39,533 nt of DNA from Actinomadura darangshiensis (GTDB lineage Bacteria; Actinomycetota; Actinomycetes; Streptosporangiales; Streptosporangiaceae): the NCBI RefSeq assembly GCF_004349235.1, contig NZ_SMKY01000052.1, positions 1 to 39,533 of the forward strand. Reading direction: 5' to 3'. The position numbers and the translations under genes were made by a program. The notes under the pieces were generated by a model that worked only from the letters and a program-made list of their open reading frames with translations, made no database searches and was not told where the DNA came from. Positions 8,198 to 15,868 of this stretch are shown in pieces (within the stretch, counting starts at the first letter, position 1; each line of letters begins with the position of its first letter).

Positions 8198-9364
8198 ATG
8201 TTCGCATCCGAGGTCAAAGGGGGTTCGTTGACCGCAATGACCGGCTTCGAATGGCGTCGGGCCCTGACCGGGTTCGACCCTGGCTGGTGGGAGCGCCTTG
8301 GGGATCGGCGCACCGTGCTGGTGGTCGTGGGTTCGCCCGTATCCGGGCAGCCCGCACTGGACGTCGCTCGGCTCGCGGGAACCGACCCGCGGCTGCGCGT
8401 GCTCTTCACGGCGGCCCCCGGGCCGTCCTCGGCCGCCGTGGAGGTGATGCTCAAGGACGCGGGCGCAGCACCGCTGCCCTGGTCTGAACTGGAGGCCGGT
8501 GACGTCGGCCTGGTCGTCACCGCATCCCGGGTCCCGGAGGGCCTGCCGAATGCTCCGCTCATCGTTCTGCCGGGAGCGGTCCCGGAGGACGTCACGCACA
8601 GGCGTGCACCGACCGTGTCCACCTACGCCCACCGCCTGGACCGTCCCCCCGATGCCGAGGACGGCCATGGGGCGGTGGTCGGTGACTCCGACCACGACAG
8701 GCTGGTGGCGAGCCTGCCGTTGCGCGACTTCTACCGGCGCGCCCTGGGCGTCGGCGGGCGGCGCGGACTCGTCGTGGTCGCCCTGCCCAACAGCACGGGT
8801 GCGTGCACGCGCTGCCGGTCGCTGGACGTCGTGGGCCGCCTGCTCGCCGAACTGCCGTCCGACCAATACCACGTTCTTGGCATACCCGAGCCGGGCGGCC
8901 GGTGCCCGGACGGGCCGGGGCTCGCCGTCCACCTGCGGGACGGCCTCGGGCTCATGCCGCCGGAGGCGGACTGGCGCGCAGCCCTCGTCGCCGCCGACTG
9001 GATCGTCGGCCCTCCGGGGCCGGTGACTCGATACGGGACGATCGTCGGTGTGCCGGTGCTCGTCACCGGCCCGGCGCCGGGGGACGCGCTGCGCTTCCTC
9101 GCCGTCCGGCTCGCGGCGCACCGTCCCGTCCGCCCGCAGTTGACGGAGGCGGCGGCGCGGTGGCGGCCGGAGCGGGTCCGGCCCGTGCTCGGGCGGATCA
9201 CGTCCGAGCCGGGACGGTTCGACCGCAACATGCGCAGCCTGATGTACGGGCTGCTGCGGCTGCCGCAGCCCGCCACGATCCCCGTGGCGGACCCGGTCTC
9301 GCCGCCCTTCCGCATCGGCTGCCGGGACGGGGAACCGCTCGGCCACGCCTGCCGGGGAGGCTGA
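8198..9364 (+). CDS. GT-B-like protein of unknown role (degenerate paralogue)
   Basis: The 388-residue product starts at ATG 8198, 4 bases after GGAGGG; the frame is open further left but without a ribosome binding site. It is a paralogue of the next gene. Both have two Rossmann-like halves, a shared LVASLPxRxxYRRALGV linker segment at the start of the second half and a final (I/V)GVPVLV strand-turn, giving the overall layout of GT-B glycosyltransferases or CDP-glycerol glycerophosphotransferase-like enzymes. Where the neighbour has GDHGSVTCYG, this protein has GPPGPVTRYG, losing the His-Gly-Ser that would contact a donor. It may therefore be a non-catalytic partner. No signal peptide or membrane segment is visible, so it should be cytoplasmic. 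It is the first gene of a tight operon (1 base to the next). Substrate and pathway are unknown. Confidence 0.6.
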   Translation: MFASEVKGGSLTAMTGFEWRRALTGFDPGWWERLGDRRTVLVVVGSPVSGQPALDVARLAGTDPRLRVLFTAAPGPSSAAVEVMLKDAGAAPLPWSELEAGDVGLVVTASRVPEGLPNAPLIVLPGAVPEDVTHRRAPTVSTYAHRLDRPPDAEDGHGAVVGDSDHDRLVASLPLRDFYRRALGVGGRRGLVVVALPNSTGACTRCRSLDVVGRLLAELPSDQYHVLGIPEPGGRCPDGPGLAVHLRDGLGLMPPEADWRAALVAADWIVGPPGPVTRYGTIVGVPVLVTGPAPGDALRFLAVRLAAHRPVRPQLTEAAARWRPERVRPVLGRITSEPGRFDRNMRSLMYGLLRLPQPATIPVADPVSPPFRIGCRDGEPLGHACRGG

Positions 9365-9365
9365 G

Positions 9366-10601
9366 ATGAACCTCCCGGTAGACGAATGGGTTCCCGGTCC
9401 GTTCGGACTGGACGCTCTGAAAGGCTCGACGGTGCAGGCGCGGCGGACGGTCCTCGCCGTCGCGCACCATCTGGCGGCTGCGACGCGGCTCGCCGACGTC
9501 ATGCCGCTGCTGGAGAGCGACCAGCGGGTCGCGGTCGCGTACACGGCCTCGCCGGCCTCGGCTTACACCGGCGGCCTGGACGCGCATCTGCGCGGCCTTG
9601 AAGGGCTGGTGGTGCCCTGGCGGCAGGCCATGGGCACCAAGTGGGATCTCGTCGTGGCGGCCGGTCACGGGATGCTGGAGAAGCTGCATGGGCCGGTCAT
9701 GACCCTGCTGCACGGGGCGGGTCCCGGGAAGCTGGTCGCCCGCGGCGCCGGCGCCGGGCCGCCCGCCGCACGTCCGGTCAGCGGCTTGATCAGGGAACGC
9801 CTCGTCGTCGCCGGACGCGTCGTGCCGTCGTCGATCGTCCTGGCGCACGACCGGCATCTGGCGATGCTGGAACGCGAGTGCCCGGAGGCGCGTCCCGTGG
9901 GGTTCACCGGCGGCGACCCGTGCCTCGACCGGCTGCTGGCGAGCCTGCCCTACCGGAACGTGTACCGGCGGGCGCTCGGCGTGCGGCCGGGGCGGCGGCT
10001 CGTCTTCGTCAGCTCCACCTGGAGGGGGGACTCGCTGCTCGGCAGACATCCCGACCTGCTGTTGCGGGTCGCCGCCGCGCTGCCGTGCGACCGGTACCAG
10101 GTCGTCGCCGCCCTGCACCCGAACGTGTGGTCCTACCATGGCAGGCGTCAGGTACTCGCCTGGCACGCGGACTGCCTGCGGCTCGGCGTCCGGCTGTTCC
10201 CTCCCGAGGAGGGCTGGCGCGCGGGCCTGGTCGCCTCCGACGTCCTTGTCGGCGATCACGGGTCGGTCACCTGCTACGGCGCCGCCATCGGGGTCCCGGT
10301 GCTGCTCGGCACCTTCCCGGAGGACCGCGTGGCACCCGGAACCCACGTCGCCGGGCTGGGCGCGGTCGCGCCGCGCGTCGACTGGGACCGGCCGCTGGCC
10401 CCGCAGCTGGAGGAGGCGGCGCACGCCTTCTCCGGACGGATCCATGCCGCGATGCGGGACGCCATCAGCTCCCGGCCGGGTGAGGCGGCCCGTCTCATCC
10501 GCGGGGAGATGTACCGGCTGCTGCGGCTGCCCGACCGGGAACGCCCACCGGACGTCGAGCCCGTTCCGCTTCCGGTCCCCGGCCTCCGGCAGGCGGCGTG
10601 A
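9366..10601 (+). CDS. GT-B-like protein of unknown role (intact site)
   Basis: The 411-residue product starts at ATG 9366, one base after the previous stop, with GGGGAGG 5 bases upstream. The N-terminal half has alternating strands and helices (TVLAVAHHLAAATRL) and the segment LLHGAGPGKLV. The C-terminal half contains LVFVSSTW, ALHPNVW and GDHGSVTCYGAAIGVPVLL, a pattern seen in GT-B glycosyltransferases and teichoic-acid polymerase-like proteins, where such histidines and the Gly-Ser turn hold the nucleotide donor. It shares order and spacing of segments with the upstream paralogue. Enzyme class is inferred from fold alone; no substrate can be named. Similar actinomycete proteins are often annotated as hypothetical. 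It is co-transcribed with both neighbours and overlaps the next gene's start. Confidence 0.6.
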   Translation: MNLPVDEWVPGPFGLDALKGSTVQARRTVLAVAHHLAAATRLADVMPLLESDQRVAVAYTASPASAYTGGLDAHLRGLEGLVVPWRQAMGTKWDLVVAAGHGMLEKLHGPVMTLLHGAGPGKLVARGAGAGPPAARPVSGLIRERLVVAGRVVPSSIVLAHDRHLAMLERECPEARPVGFTGGDPCLDRLLASLPYRNVYRRALGVRPGRRLVFVSSTWRGDSLLGRHPDLLLRVAAALPCDRYQVVAALHPNVWSYHGRRQVLAWHADCLRLGVRLFPPEEGWRAGLVASDVLVGDHGSVTCYGAAIGVPVLLGTFPEDRVAPGTHVAGLGAVAPRVDWDRPLAPQLEEAAHAFSGRIHAAMRDAISSRPGEAARLIRGEMYRLLRLPDRERPPDVEPVPLPVPGLRQAA

Positions 10602-11095
10602 TGGCCACGCTGGTGAAGGTCTGGGACGACCTGCCGGGCACGGAGCGCGTGCTCATCGGCGGGCGGACGCTGACGTTCCGGCGCTCACCCGCCGACGGCC
10701 CCGTATCGCCGCCCTGCGACGAGCACATCGTCGCAGGGCCCGACGAGACGTCCCCGGCCTGGCTGACCTGTGCGGACGTGATCGTCTGCGGGACCGAGGA
10801 CCCGGAACGGCTCCGCAGAGCCCACCCGGGATGCCTTGTCGTGGTGGCCGTCGCCCGGCGGGGCTGCCTGGTCGCCGCCGGCGATCTGGAGGCGCGACTC
10901 GACCCGGTCCTCGGCGGGACGTGCACGGCCGACGATGCCGCCATGGCCGCGTCTGCCCTGCACACCTGGCTCGTGACGGGCGGGCCGCCCGGCGCGCTCG
11001 CCCGGCTCACCCTTGTCCGCGGCAACACGGTCACGGTGGTCAGGATGCGGGATCGCCGGGCGGCACGGCCGGGAACTCGGCGAGTCGCTCTCTGA
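10601..11095 (+). CDS. Small companion protein of the GT-B-like operon, unrecognised
   Basis: The 164-residue product starts at ATG 10601, whose A is the last base of the previous TGA stop; GTG 10598 would also overlap it. No family is recognised. The sequence suggests a single alpha/beta domain with short strands (HIVAGP, VIVCGT, LVVVAVAR) resembling half of a Rossmann-type unit, perhaps derived from the C-terminal half of the neighbouring GT-B-like proteins. A DDAAMAASALHTWL helix follows, then a basic tail. The last 56 bases overlap the 3' end of the convergent STAND gene, so transcription of one may affect the other. The tight coupling suggests a complex with the two preceding proteins. 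Confidence 0.55.
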   Translation: MATLVKVWDDLPGTERVLIGGRTLTFRRSPADGPVSPPCDEHIVAGPDETSPAWLTCADVIVCGTEDPERLRRAHPGCLVVVAVARRGCLVAAGDLEARLDPVLGGTCTADDAAMAASALHTWLVTGGPPGALARLTLVRGNTVTVVRMRDRRAARPGTRRVAL

Positions 11096-13175
11096 CCGGC
11101 GACGCTTGGGGAGAACCCAATTCTGTGTAGATGGCCAGCGCCTGTTCCAGAAACAGGCGCTCGGCCGCCGGGTCGCCCTGGTGCCCGGCTACCCGGGCGA
11201 GTTCGTGCAGTGCGCCGGCCTCTACGTGTGGTGTGTCCGTTTCCCGAGCGATGCCGCGGGCCTCGCGGAGGGCGGCGGCGGCCTCGTCCGGGTGGCCCGC
11301 CCGCAGCCGGGCCTGGCCGAGGCACGTGAGCGTCCGCGCGACGTGGTACGGCTCGTCCAGTCGCCGGAAGATCTCCAGGGCGCCGGTCAGCGTCTCCTCG
11401 GCCTCGGCGTGCCGGTCCACCGCGCTGAGCGCCTCGCCGATGTGCCGGTCCATCAGCGCGATCCCGCGCGGACGTCCCTGGTCGACGTGCACGTCCCGCG
11501 CCTCGGCGAACAACTCGACCGCGCGGGACGGGGCGCCGGTGGCGAGCGCCACGACGCCGAGTCCTTCGAGCGCGGACCCCTCACCGAGCCGATGGCCGGT
11601 CCGTCGCTCCAGGGCGAGAGCGGTCTCGTACAGGCCGGCCGCCGTGCCGAAGTCCTGGAGGTTGCTGTGGGCGATCCCGAGCCCTTCCAGCATCCGCGCC
11701 TGGGCCTTTAGGTCGCCGCAGGACTCGGCGGCGGCGAGCCCCAACTCGTACATCCGGATCCAGGACGGATAGTGCTTGCGCTGCAGGAACAGCGGCCACA
11801 TCGCCTCGGCGAGCTGCCAGGTGACGGCGTGCCGCCCGGTGTCGTGCGCTTCCTGCGCGACCGCCGCCAGGTTCTGCTGCTCCCGGCCGAGCCACTCCAG
11901 TGCCGCCGCGCGGGACGTGAAGAGGCCGTCCGGTGGCGGGTCGGCGTACCGGTCGCCGAGATGCCAGCGCCCCGGCATCAGGGCGAGGTCGGCGGCCACG
12001 GCGGTCGTCAGGTACCAGTCGGCGAGCCGGGCGAACGCCGTCTCGTGATCCGACACCGCTGAGAGGGACGCGTCCCGCGCGTGCAGGCGGACGAGGTCGT
12101 GGAAGCCGTACCGGTCGCCGGGCCCTTCGAGCAGGAGGCTGGCGTCCGCCAGGCCGTGCAGAAGGTCCGCAGTGCGGTGTTCGTCCGTCCCGATGAGGGC
12201 GGCCGCGGCGGCGACGCCGAGATCGGGCCCGGGGTGGGCGCCGAGCAGCCGGTAGGCCGTCGCGTGCTCCTCGTCCAGGGCCTGGTAGGAGGTGTTGAAG
12301 ACGGCGCTGACCGAGATGTCGCCCTCGCCGGTGCGCAGGGCGGAGAGCCGCCGCGCCTCGTCGCCGAGTTCCGCCACGGCGCGGGCGATCGGCCAGCGCC
12401 GCCGCGCGGCGAGGCGGGCGCCGGACGCGCAGACCGCCAGCGGCAGCGTCCCGCACAGCGTGACCAGCGACCGGGCGTGGTCGCTCTCCGCGCCGATCCG
12501 GTCGGCGCCGATGAGGCGTTCGAGCAGCTCCAGCGCCCCGGGCACGCCGAGCGGGTCGACGTCCAGGAACCGCGCGCCGTCCACCACGAGGCCGGTCAGG
12601 CGGTGGCGCGAGGTGACCACGACCAGCGACTCCCCGTCCCCGGGGAGCAGCGGGCGGACCTGCGCCGCCGAGACGGCGTTGTCGAGCAGCACGACCAAGC
12701 GGCGCCCGGTGGTCATCGACCGGAACAGCGCGGACTGCTCGTCGGTGCCTGCCGGGATGCTCTCCGGGGACGCGCCGAGGGCCCGCAGGAAGCGTTCCAG
12801 TGGCTCGTCGGGCGGGAGCGGCTCCGTCCCGGAGAAGCCGCGCAGGTCGATGAACAGCTGGCCCTCGTAGCCGTCCTTGATCCGGTGCAGCCAGTGCAGG
12901 GCCAGCGTGGTCTTCCCGACGCCGCCGGGCCCGGTGATCACCACCGGTCCCGGCCGCCCGCCGAGCGCCTCCAGTTCCGCCAGCTCACGGAGCCGGTTGG
13001 CGAACAGGCCCGGTGGCGGCAGTTGCGCGGGGGTGGGAAGGACCGTTCCACCGGGCGCGGTGATGTGCACACCGCCGGCGATGGAGCCGGCCTGGACGCT
13101 GGAGCCCGCTATCCTCCCCGTCAGCTCGTTGGCCCACCGGTCCCGTTCGTCGGGAGACTGCACGTTCGATTCCAT
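11040..13175 (-). CDS. NLR-like STAND protein: amyloid motif, NB-ARC, TPR
   Basis: A 711-residue protein. Residues 22-38 contain AGSSVQAGSIAGGVHI, a glycine-rich strand-turn-strand motif with the VQ core of RHIM-like bacterial amyloid signalling sequences. A proline-rich linker leads to an NB-ARC NTPase (P-loop GPGGVGKTT 82-90, Walker B VVLLDN 161-166, sensor VVVTSR 185-190, TLPLAV helix) and a C-terminal series of about six TPR repeats (about 430-700). No DNA-binding domain is present, unlike the SARP protein nearby. Proteins of this layout are thought to oligomerise on ligand binding and template amyloid formation in an effector bearing the same motif. That effector is probably the divergent gene at 13338. 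ATG 13175 is used as start; its ribosome binding site is poor. The 3' end overlaps the convergent operon by 56 bases. Confidence 0.85.
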   Translation of the reverse strand: MESNVQSPDERDRWANELTGRIAGSSVQAGSIAGGVHITAPGGTVLPTPAQLPPPGLFANRLRELAELEALGGRPGPVVITGPGGVGKTTLALHWLHRIKDGYEGQLFIDLRGFSGTEPLPPDEPLERFLRALGASPESIPAGTDEQSALFRSMTTGRRLVVLLDNAVSAAQVRPLLPGDGESLVVVTSRHRLTGLVVDGARFLDVDPLGVPGALELLERLIGADRIGAESDHARSLVTLCGTLPLAVCASGARLAARRRWPIARAVAELGDEARRLSALRTGEGDISVSAVFNTSYQALDEEHATAYRLLGAHPGPDLGVAAAAALIGTDEHRTADLLHGLADASLLLEGPGDRYGFHDLVRLHARDASLSAVSDHETAFARLADWYLTTAVAADLALMPGRWHLGDRYADPPPDGLFTSRAAALEWLGREQQNLAAVAQEAHDTGRHAVTWQLAEAMWPLFLQRKHYPSWIRMYELGLAAAESCGDLKAQARMLEGLGIAHSNLQDFGTAAGLYETALALERRTGHRLGEGSALEGLGVVALATGAPSRAVELFAEARDVHVDQGRPRGIALMDRHIGEALSAVDRHAEAEETLTGALEIFRRLDEPYHVARTLTCLGQARLRAGHPDEAAAALREARGIARETDTPHVEAGALHELARVAGHQGDPAAERLFLEQALAIYTELGSPQASPVRERLAEFPAVPPGDPAS

Positions 13176-13194
13176 CCCATTGGTTCGGCGGAGT

Positions 13195-13220
13195 GTTGAT
13201 TTTTCCGCTTTGCGATCAAC
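13195..13220. promoter_or_regulatory. Inverted repeat in divergent NLR/effector promoter region
   Basis: GTTGAT (13195-13200) and ATCAAC (13215-13220) are separated by 14 bases, about 20 bases upstream of the STAND start. The 162-base divergent region is clearly richer in A/T than its surroundings, as expected for promoters. No clear -10/-35 pair was assigned. Confidence 0.25.
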
Positions 13221-13337
13221 CTACCCGGACGCCCGGTTTTCCGGTAACGCTCGCGATTCGGCAGGCATTTTTGGTCATGCCATTTACTGCAATTCAGTCA
13301 AAATGGTGTTGGCTTGCCGATCCCGGCGTGGTGAACT

Positions 13338-13721
13338 GTGACGGTGACCGATCCGATGACCGTGGCCATCGCCACCGCGATGGCGGGCAAGGCGGTGGAG
13401 GTCGCCGGGGAGCCGGTCCGGGCGGCCGTCGCGGAGCTGTCCCGGCGGGTCCGCGAGCGCTTTCGCGGCCGTGCGTCCGATGAAGAGGCACTGGAACGGG
13501 CCATCGCCGATCCGGCGCCCGACAGGATCGCCACCCTCTCCTCCGTCGTCGAGCACCTCATGGCCGAGGACCCCGGGTTCGGCGCGGAGGCGCGGAACCT
13601 GTGGAACCAGGCGCAGACCAACGCCGCCGCGTCGGACGACGGCGTGGTCAACATCCTCAACGGGCAGGCCGGGAGGGTGGTTCAGCTCCGGGACGTGCAC
13701 GGCGACCTGAACATCGGCTGA
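13338..13721 (+). CDS. Candidate amyloid-signalling effector paired with NLR
   Basis: A 127-residue protein in two parts. Residues 8-45 are Ala/Gly/Val-rich with basic residues at the end (ATAMAGKAVEVAGE to RRVRERF), which could form an amphipathic or membrane-active helix. Residues 48-95 are mostly helical and charged. After a short linker, residues 111-126 read AGRVVQLRDVHGDLNI. This aligns without gaps to the N-terminal motif of the STAND neighbour, sharing AG, VQ, a Gly five residues from the end and alternating hydrophobics. A C-terminal amyloid motif on a small helical protein beside an NLR with an N-terminal copy is the known layout of effector and receptor pairs in bacterial amyloid signalling. 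Killing or membrane action is inference. The start is GTG 13338, weakly preceded by GGTGA; GTG 13344 is an alternative. Confidence 0.75.
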   Translation: MTVTDPMTVAIATAMAGKAVEVAGEPVRAAVAELSRRVRERFRGRASDEEALERAIADPAPDRIATLSSVVEHLMAEDPGFGAEARNLWNQAQTNAAASDDGVVNILNGQAGRVVQLRDVHGDLNIG

Positions 13722-13747
13722 CGCTCCGGAGACGGGACGGGCGGTGG

Positions 13748-14704
13748 TCAGGCGTCGGTGGTGAGGCCGTAGCGTTCCTGGTCGGAGGGGCGGGGCGACT
13801 CCGGGCCGTCGCGGCCCAGGCGGAGCATGCGGCCGACGCGGACCGTCTGGAAGCGGCGGCCGAGGACGTGGAACTCGTGGCCCTTCGTCGCCCTGATGCC
13901 GTCGGCGAGCGCGGTCCATTCGGCGAGCTCGGCGGCGGACGGCGGGTCGCCCTCGAACTCGCGCAGCCTCGGCAGCGTGCCGGTGAAGCGCCGGGCCAGC
14001 CGGTCGCGGGCGTCGTCCGGGGTGTCGCCGCCGGTGAGCGGCGCCCAGCCGCCGTCCTCGATCTCCACCGCGAGGAAGGCGGGCGGGAGCAGCACGACGG
14101 CGGGATGCGTCTGGATCGCGTGCCGCGCCTCCGTCCGGACGAGGTCGGGGACGCTGCCGGGCGCCGGCATCCGGCAGACGAGGTTCAGCCGCAGCTGCGC
14201 CTCCCACTGGCCGCACGGCGCCGGCGGGTCGATCAGGTGGCCGCGCAGCAGCGCGTCCGCGGTGAGGTCGGCGTCGGTGGACCGGGGCGGCTCCATCACC
14301 CGGTCGCCGAGCAGGATGAACCTCTCGGCCCGGACGATCCGGTACCGGCGGTCGCCGATCTCCCACTCGTCCTTGGCGAGCTGCTCGCCCTCCTCGGGGT
14401 CGAGCCGGGCGGCCGCCGCGGTCATGGCCCGGGCGGTCGCGGGGTCCGGTTCGTCCGCCGCGGCCGTCCGCAGGTCGAAGGCGAGGTGGTAGCGGGCGGC
14501 GGACGGCTCGTCGGCGCCCAGCGATCCGATCCGCCACTCGTCTCCGTATTGCACCGCGTGACCGAAATCGGGGGAGCCGACGGGGAACAGTTTCGGATAG
14601 CGCAATATCCGCTCGCCGAGTTCCCGGTCGCGCACGGCGGCGACCGGATCGAGCCGGGCCGCCACATTGATGTGGTCGTACCCCTGCATCAGCGGGAAGG
14701 TCAT
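13748..14704 (-). CDS. DUF5954-like protein
   Basis: A soluble 318-residue protein without signal peptide or membrane segments. The opening (LDPVAAVRDRELGERILRYPKL, then SPDFGHAV) and repeated short ERF/YRI-type strands resemble actinomycete proteins grouped as DUF5954, whose function is unknown. It is rich in acidic residues and tryptophans, with a duplicated feel: RYRIVRAERFILLGDR in the middle and RRFQTVRVGRMLRLGRDG near the end share the same pattern, suggesting two related halves. ATG 14704 is preferred; an in-frame ATG lies 5 codons further in. The stop lies 26 bases from the convergent effector gene. The glucose dehydrogenase gene ends 92 bases upstream on the same strand, so read-through from it is possible. 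The family assignment is from memory of the pattern and moderately sure. Confidence 0.55.
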   Translation of the reverse strand: MTFPLMQGYDHINVAARLDPVAAVRDRELGERILRYPKLFPVGSPDFGHAVQYGDEWRIGSLGADEPSAARYHLAFDLRTAAADEPDPATARAMTAAAARLDPEEGEQLAKDEWEIGDRRYRIVRAERFILLGDRVMEPPRSTDADLTADALLRGHLIDPPAPCGQWEAQLRLNLVCRMPAPGSVPDLVRTEARHAIQTHPAVVLLPPAFLAVEIEDGGWAPLTGGDTPDDARDRLARRFTGTLPRLREFEGDPPSAAELAEWTALADGIRATKGHEFHVLGRRFQTVRVGRMLRLGRDGPESPRPSDQERYGLTTDA

Positions 14705-14796
14705 GCCCGCATCCTGGCCGGGCGGGGTTCCCGCGCGCATGGTTTTCTGCGTGGTCGGCCACCGGTAGTGCGCGCATTGCCCGAAATTGGACGCCT

Positions 14797-15849
14797 TTAT
14801 TCGGCCAAGCTGAGGACCACCTTGACGTCGTCCGGATGCGGGGTGAACGCCTCCTCGAAACGCTCCAGCGGGACGCGGCGGGAGATCAGCCGGCCGAGCC
14901 AGCCGAGGTCCGCCTTCGCGAGCGCGTCGGCCGCGGCGGTGTAATGCCCGAGGTTCGCGTTGACCGACCCGATGACGGCGTCGTTCTGCAGCACGATGTC
15001 GCGGTTCAGGCTGCCCGCGTCCACCTCCAGCGGACGTCCCGTCGGCGACACCCCGGTCAGGCACACGATCCCGTACGCGGCGTTGTACGACATCGCGCCG
15101 AAGACGAGCTGGGACACGCCGGTCGCCTCGATCACGATGTCCGGCTCCCGTCCGGAGACCGCCTTCTCGATGCCCTCGTGGTGGTAGGTGGCGCCCAGGT
15201 CGGCGACCAGCTGCGGCTTCGGCCCGTCGGTGACCCGGTCGAGGACGTGCACGTCGAGGCCCCGCTGGACGCCCAGCATCGCGGCGAGCAGCCCGATCGG
15301 GCCCGCGCCCGTGACCAGCACCTTGCGCGGCTCGAACCAGGCCCGCGCGCCGACCTTCTCGATCTGGTCCCATGCCTTCGCGACCACGGACGTCGGCTCC
15401 ATCAGCACGCCGACCTCGGCGAGCCGCGGGTCCAGCTTGACCGCGTAGCCGGCTTCGACCCGCCACGCCTGGCTCGCGTACCCGTCGATCTCCTTGATGC
15501 CGCGCTCGGTGTACCCGCCGTTGCGGCACATGTCGAACTCGCCGTGCGCGCACGCCCCGCACGGCTCGGGGTCGGGCCGCCGCACCACGCCGACGACCAG
15601 GTCGCCGGGGGCGAAGCCGCTGCCGGACGGGGCCTCCCGCACCCGGCCGAGCGACTCGTGCCCGATGACGAGCCGGTCGTGGCCGGGCGGTGCCCAGCCG
15701 TAGTCGCCGGCGGCGATCTCCCGGTCGGTGCCGCACACTCCGGCGGCGAGCCCGTCGACCAGCAGGTCGCCGTCCCCGGGCTCCGGGTCGGCGACGTCGG
15801 TGACGGCCAGCGAGCCGCGCTTCTGCGGCAGGACGGTCAAGGCGCGCAT
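14797..15849 (-). CDS. Glucose 1-dehydrogenase, zinc-type (MDR family)
   Basis: A 350-residue medium-chain dehydrogenase that would oxidise glucose to gluconolactone with NAD(P)+. Catalytic zinc ligands are Cys39 (GVCGTD), His64-Glu65 (GHESLG) and Glu151 (MEPTSVV), the last typical of glucose dehydrogenases of the archaeal/actinomycete type. A reduced structural-zinc loop holds Cys97, Cys100 and Cys108, one fewer than the usual four. The cofactor fold has GAGPIG at 181-186. The closing helix and strand (HPDDVKVVLSLAE) also fit the family. The start has AAGGAGAA upstream. It lies 19 bases below the GH15 gene and is almost certainly co-transcribed, so glucose released by that enzyme is its likely substrate. 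Confidence 0.85.
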   Translation of the reverse strand: MRALTVLPQKRGSLAVTDVADPEPGDGDLLVDGLAAGVCGTDREIAAGDYGWAPPGHDRLVIGHESLGRVREAPSGSGFAPGDLVVGVVRRPDPEPCGACAHGEFDMCRNGGYTERGIKEIDGYASQAWRVEAGYAVKLDPRLAEVGVLMEPTSVVAKAWDQIEKVGARAWFEPRKVLVTGAGPIGLLAAMLGVQRGLDVHVLDRVTDGPKPQLVADLGATYHHEGIEKAVSGREPDIVIEATGVSQLVFGAMSYNAAYGIVCLTGVSPTGRPLEVDAGSLNRDIVLQNDAVIGSVNANLGHYTAAADALAKADLGWLGRLISRRVPLERFEEAFTPHPDDVKVVLSLAE

Positions 15850-15868
15850 GACACTTCTCCTTCGAGGA

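Noticed and set aside
13161..13178. GTTCGATTCC resembling a tRNA T-loop
   Set aside because: No acceptor stem, anticodon arm or CCA fits around it; it is part of the STAND gene start.
13748..15736. Long minus frame joining the DUF5954-like protein to upstream sequence
   Set aside because: The upstream part overlaps the glucose dehydrogenase gene in another frame and is Arg-rich shadow; ATG 14704 gives the sensible start.
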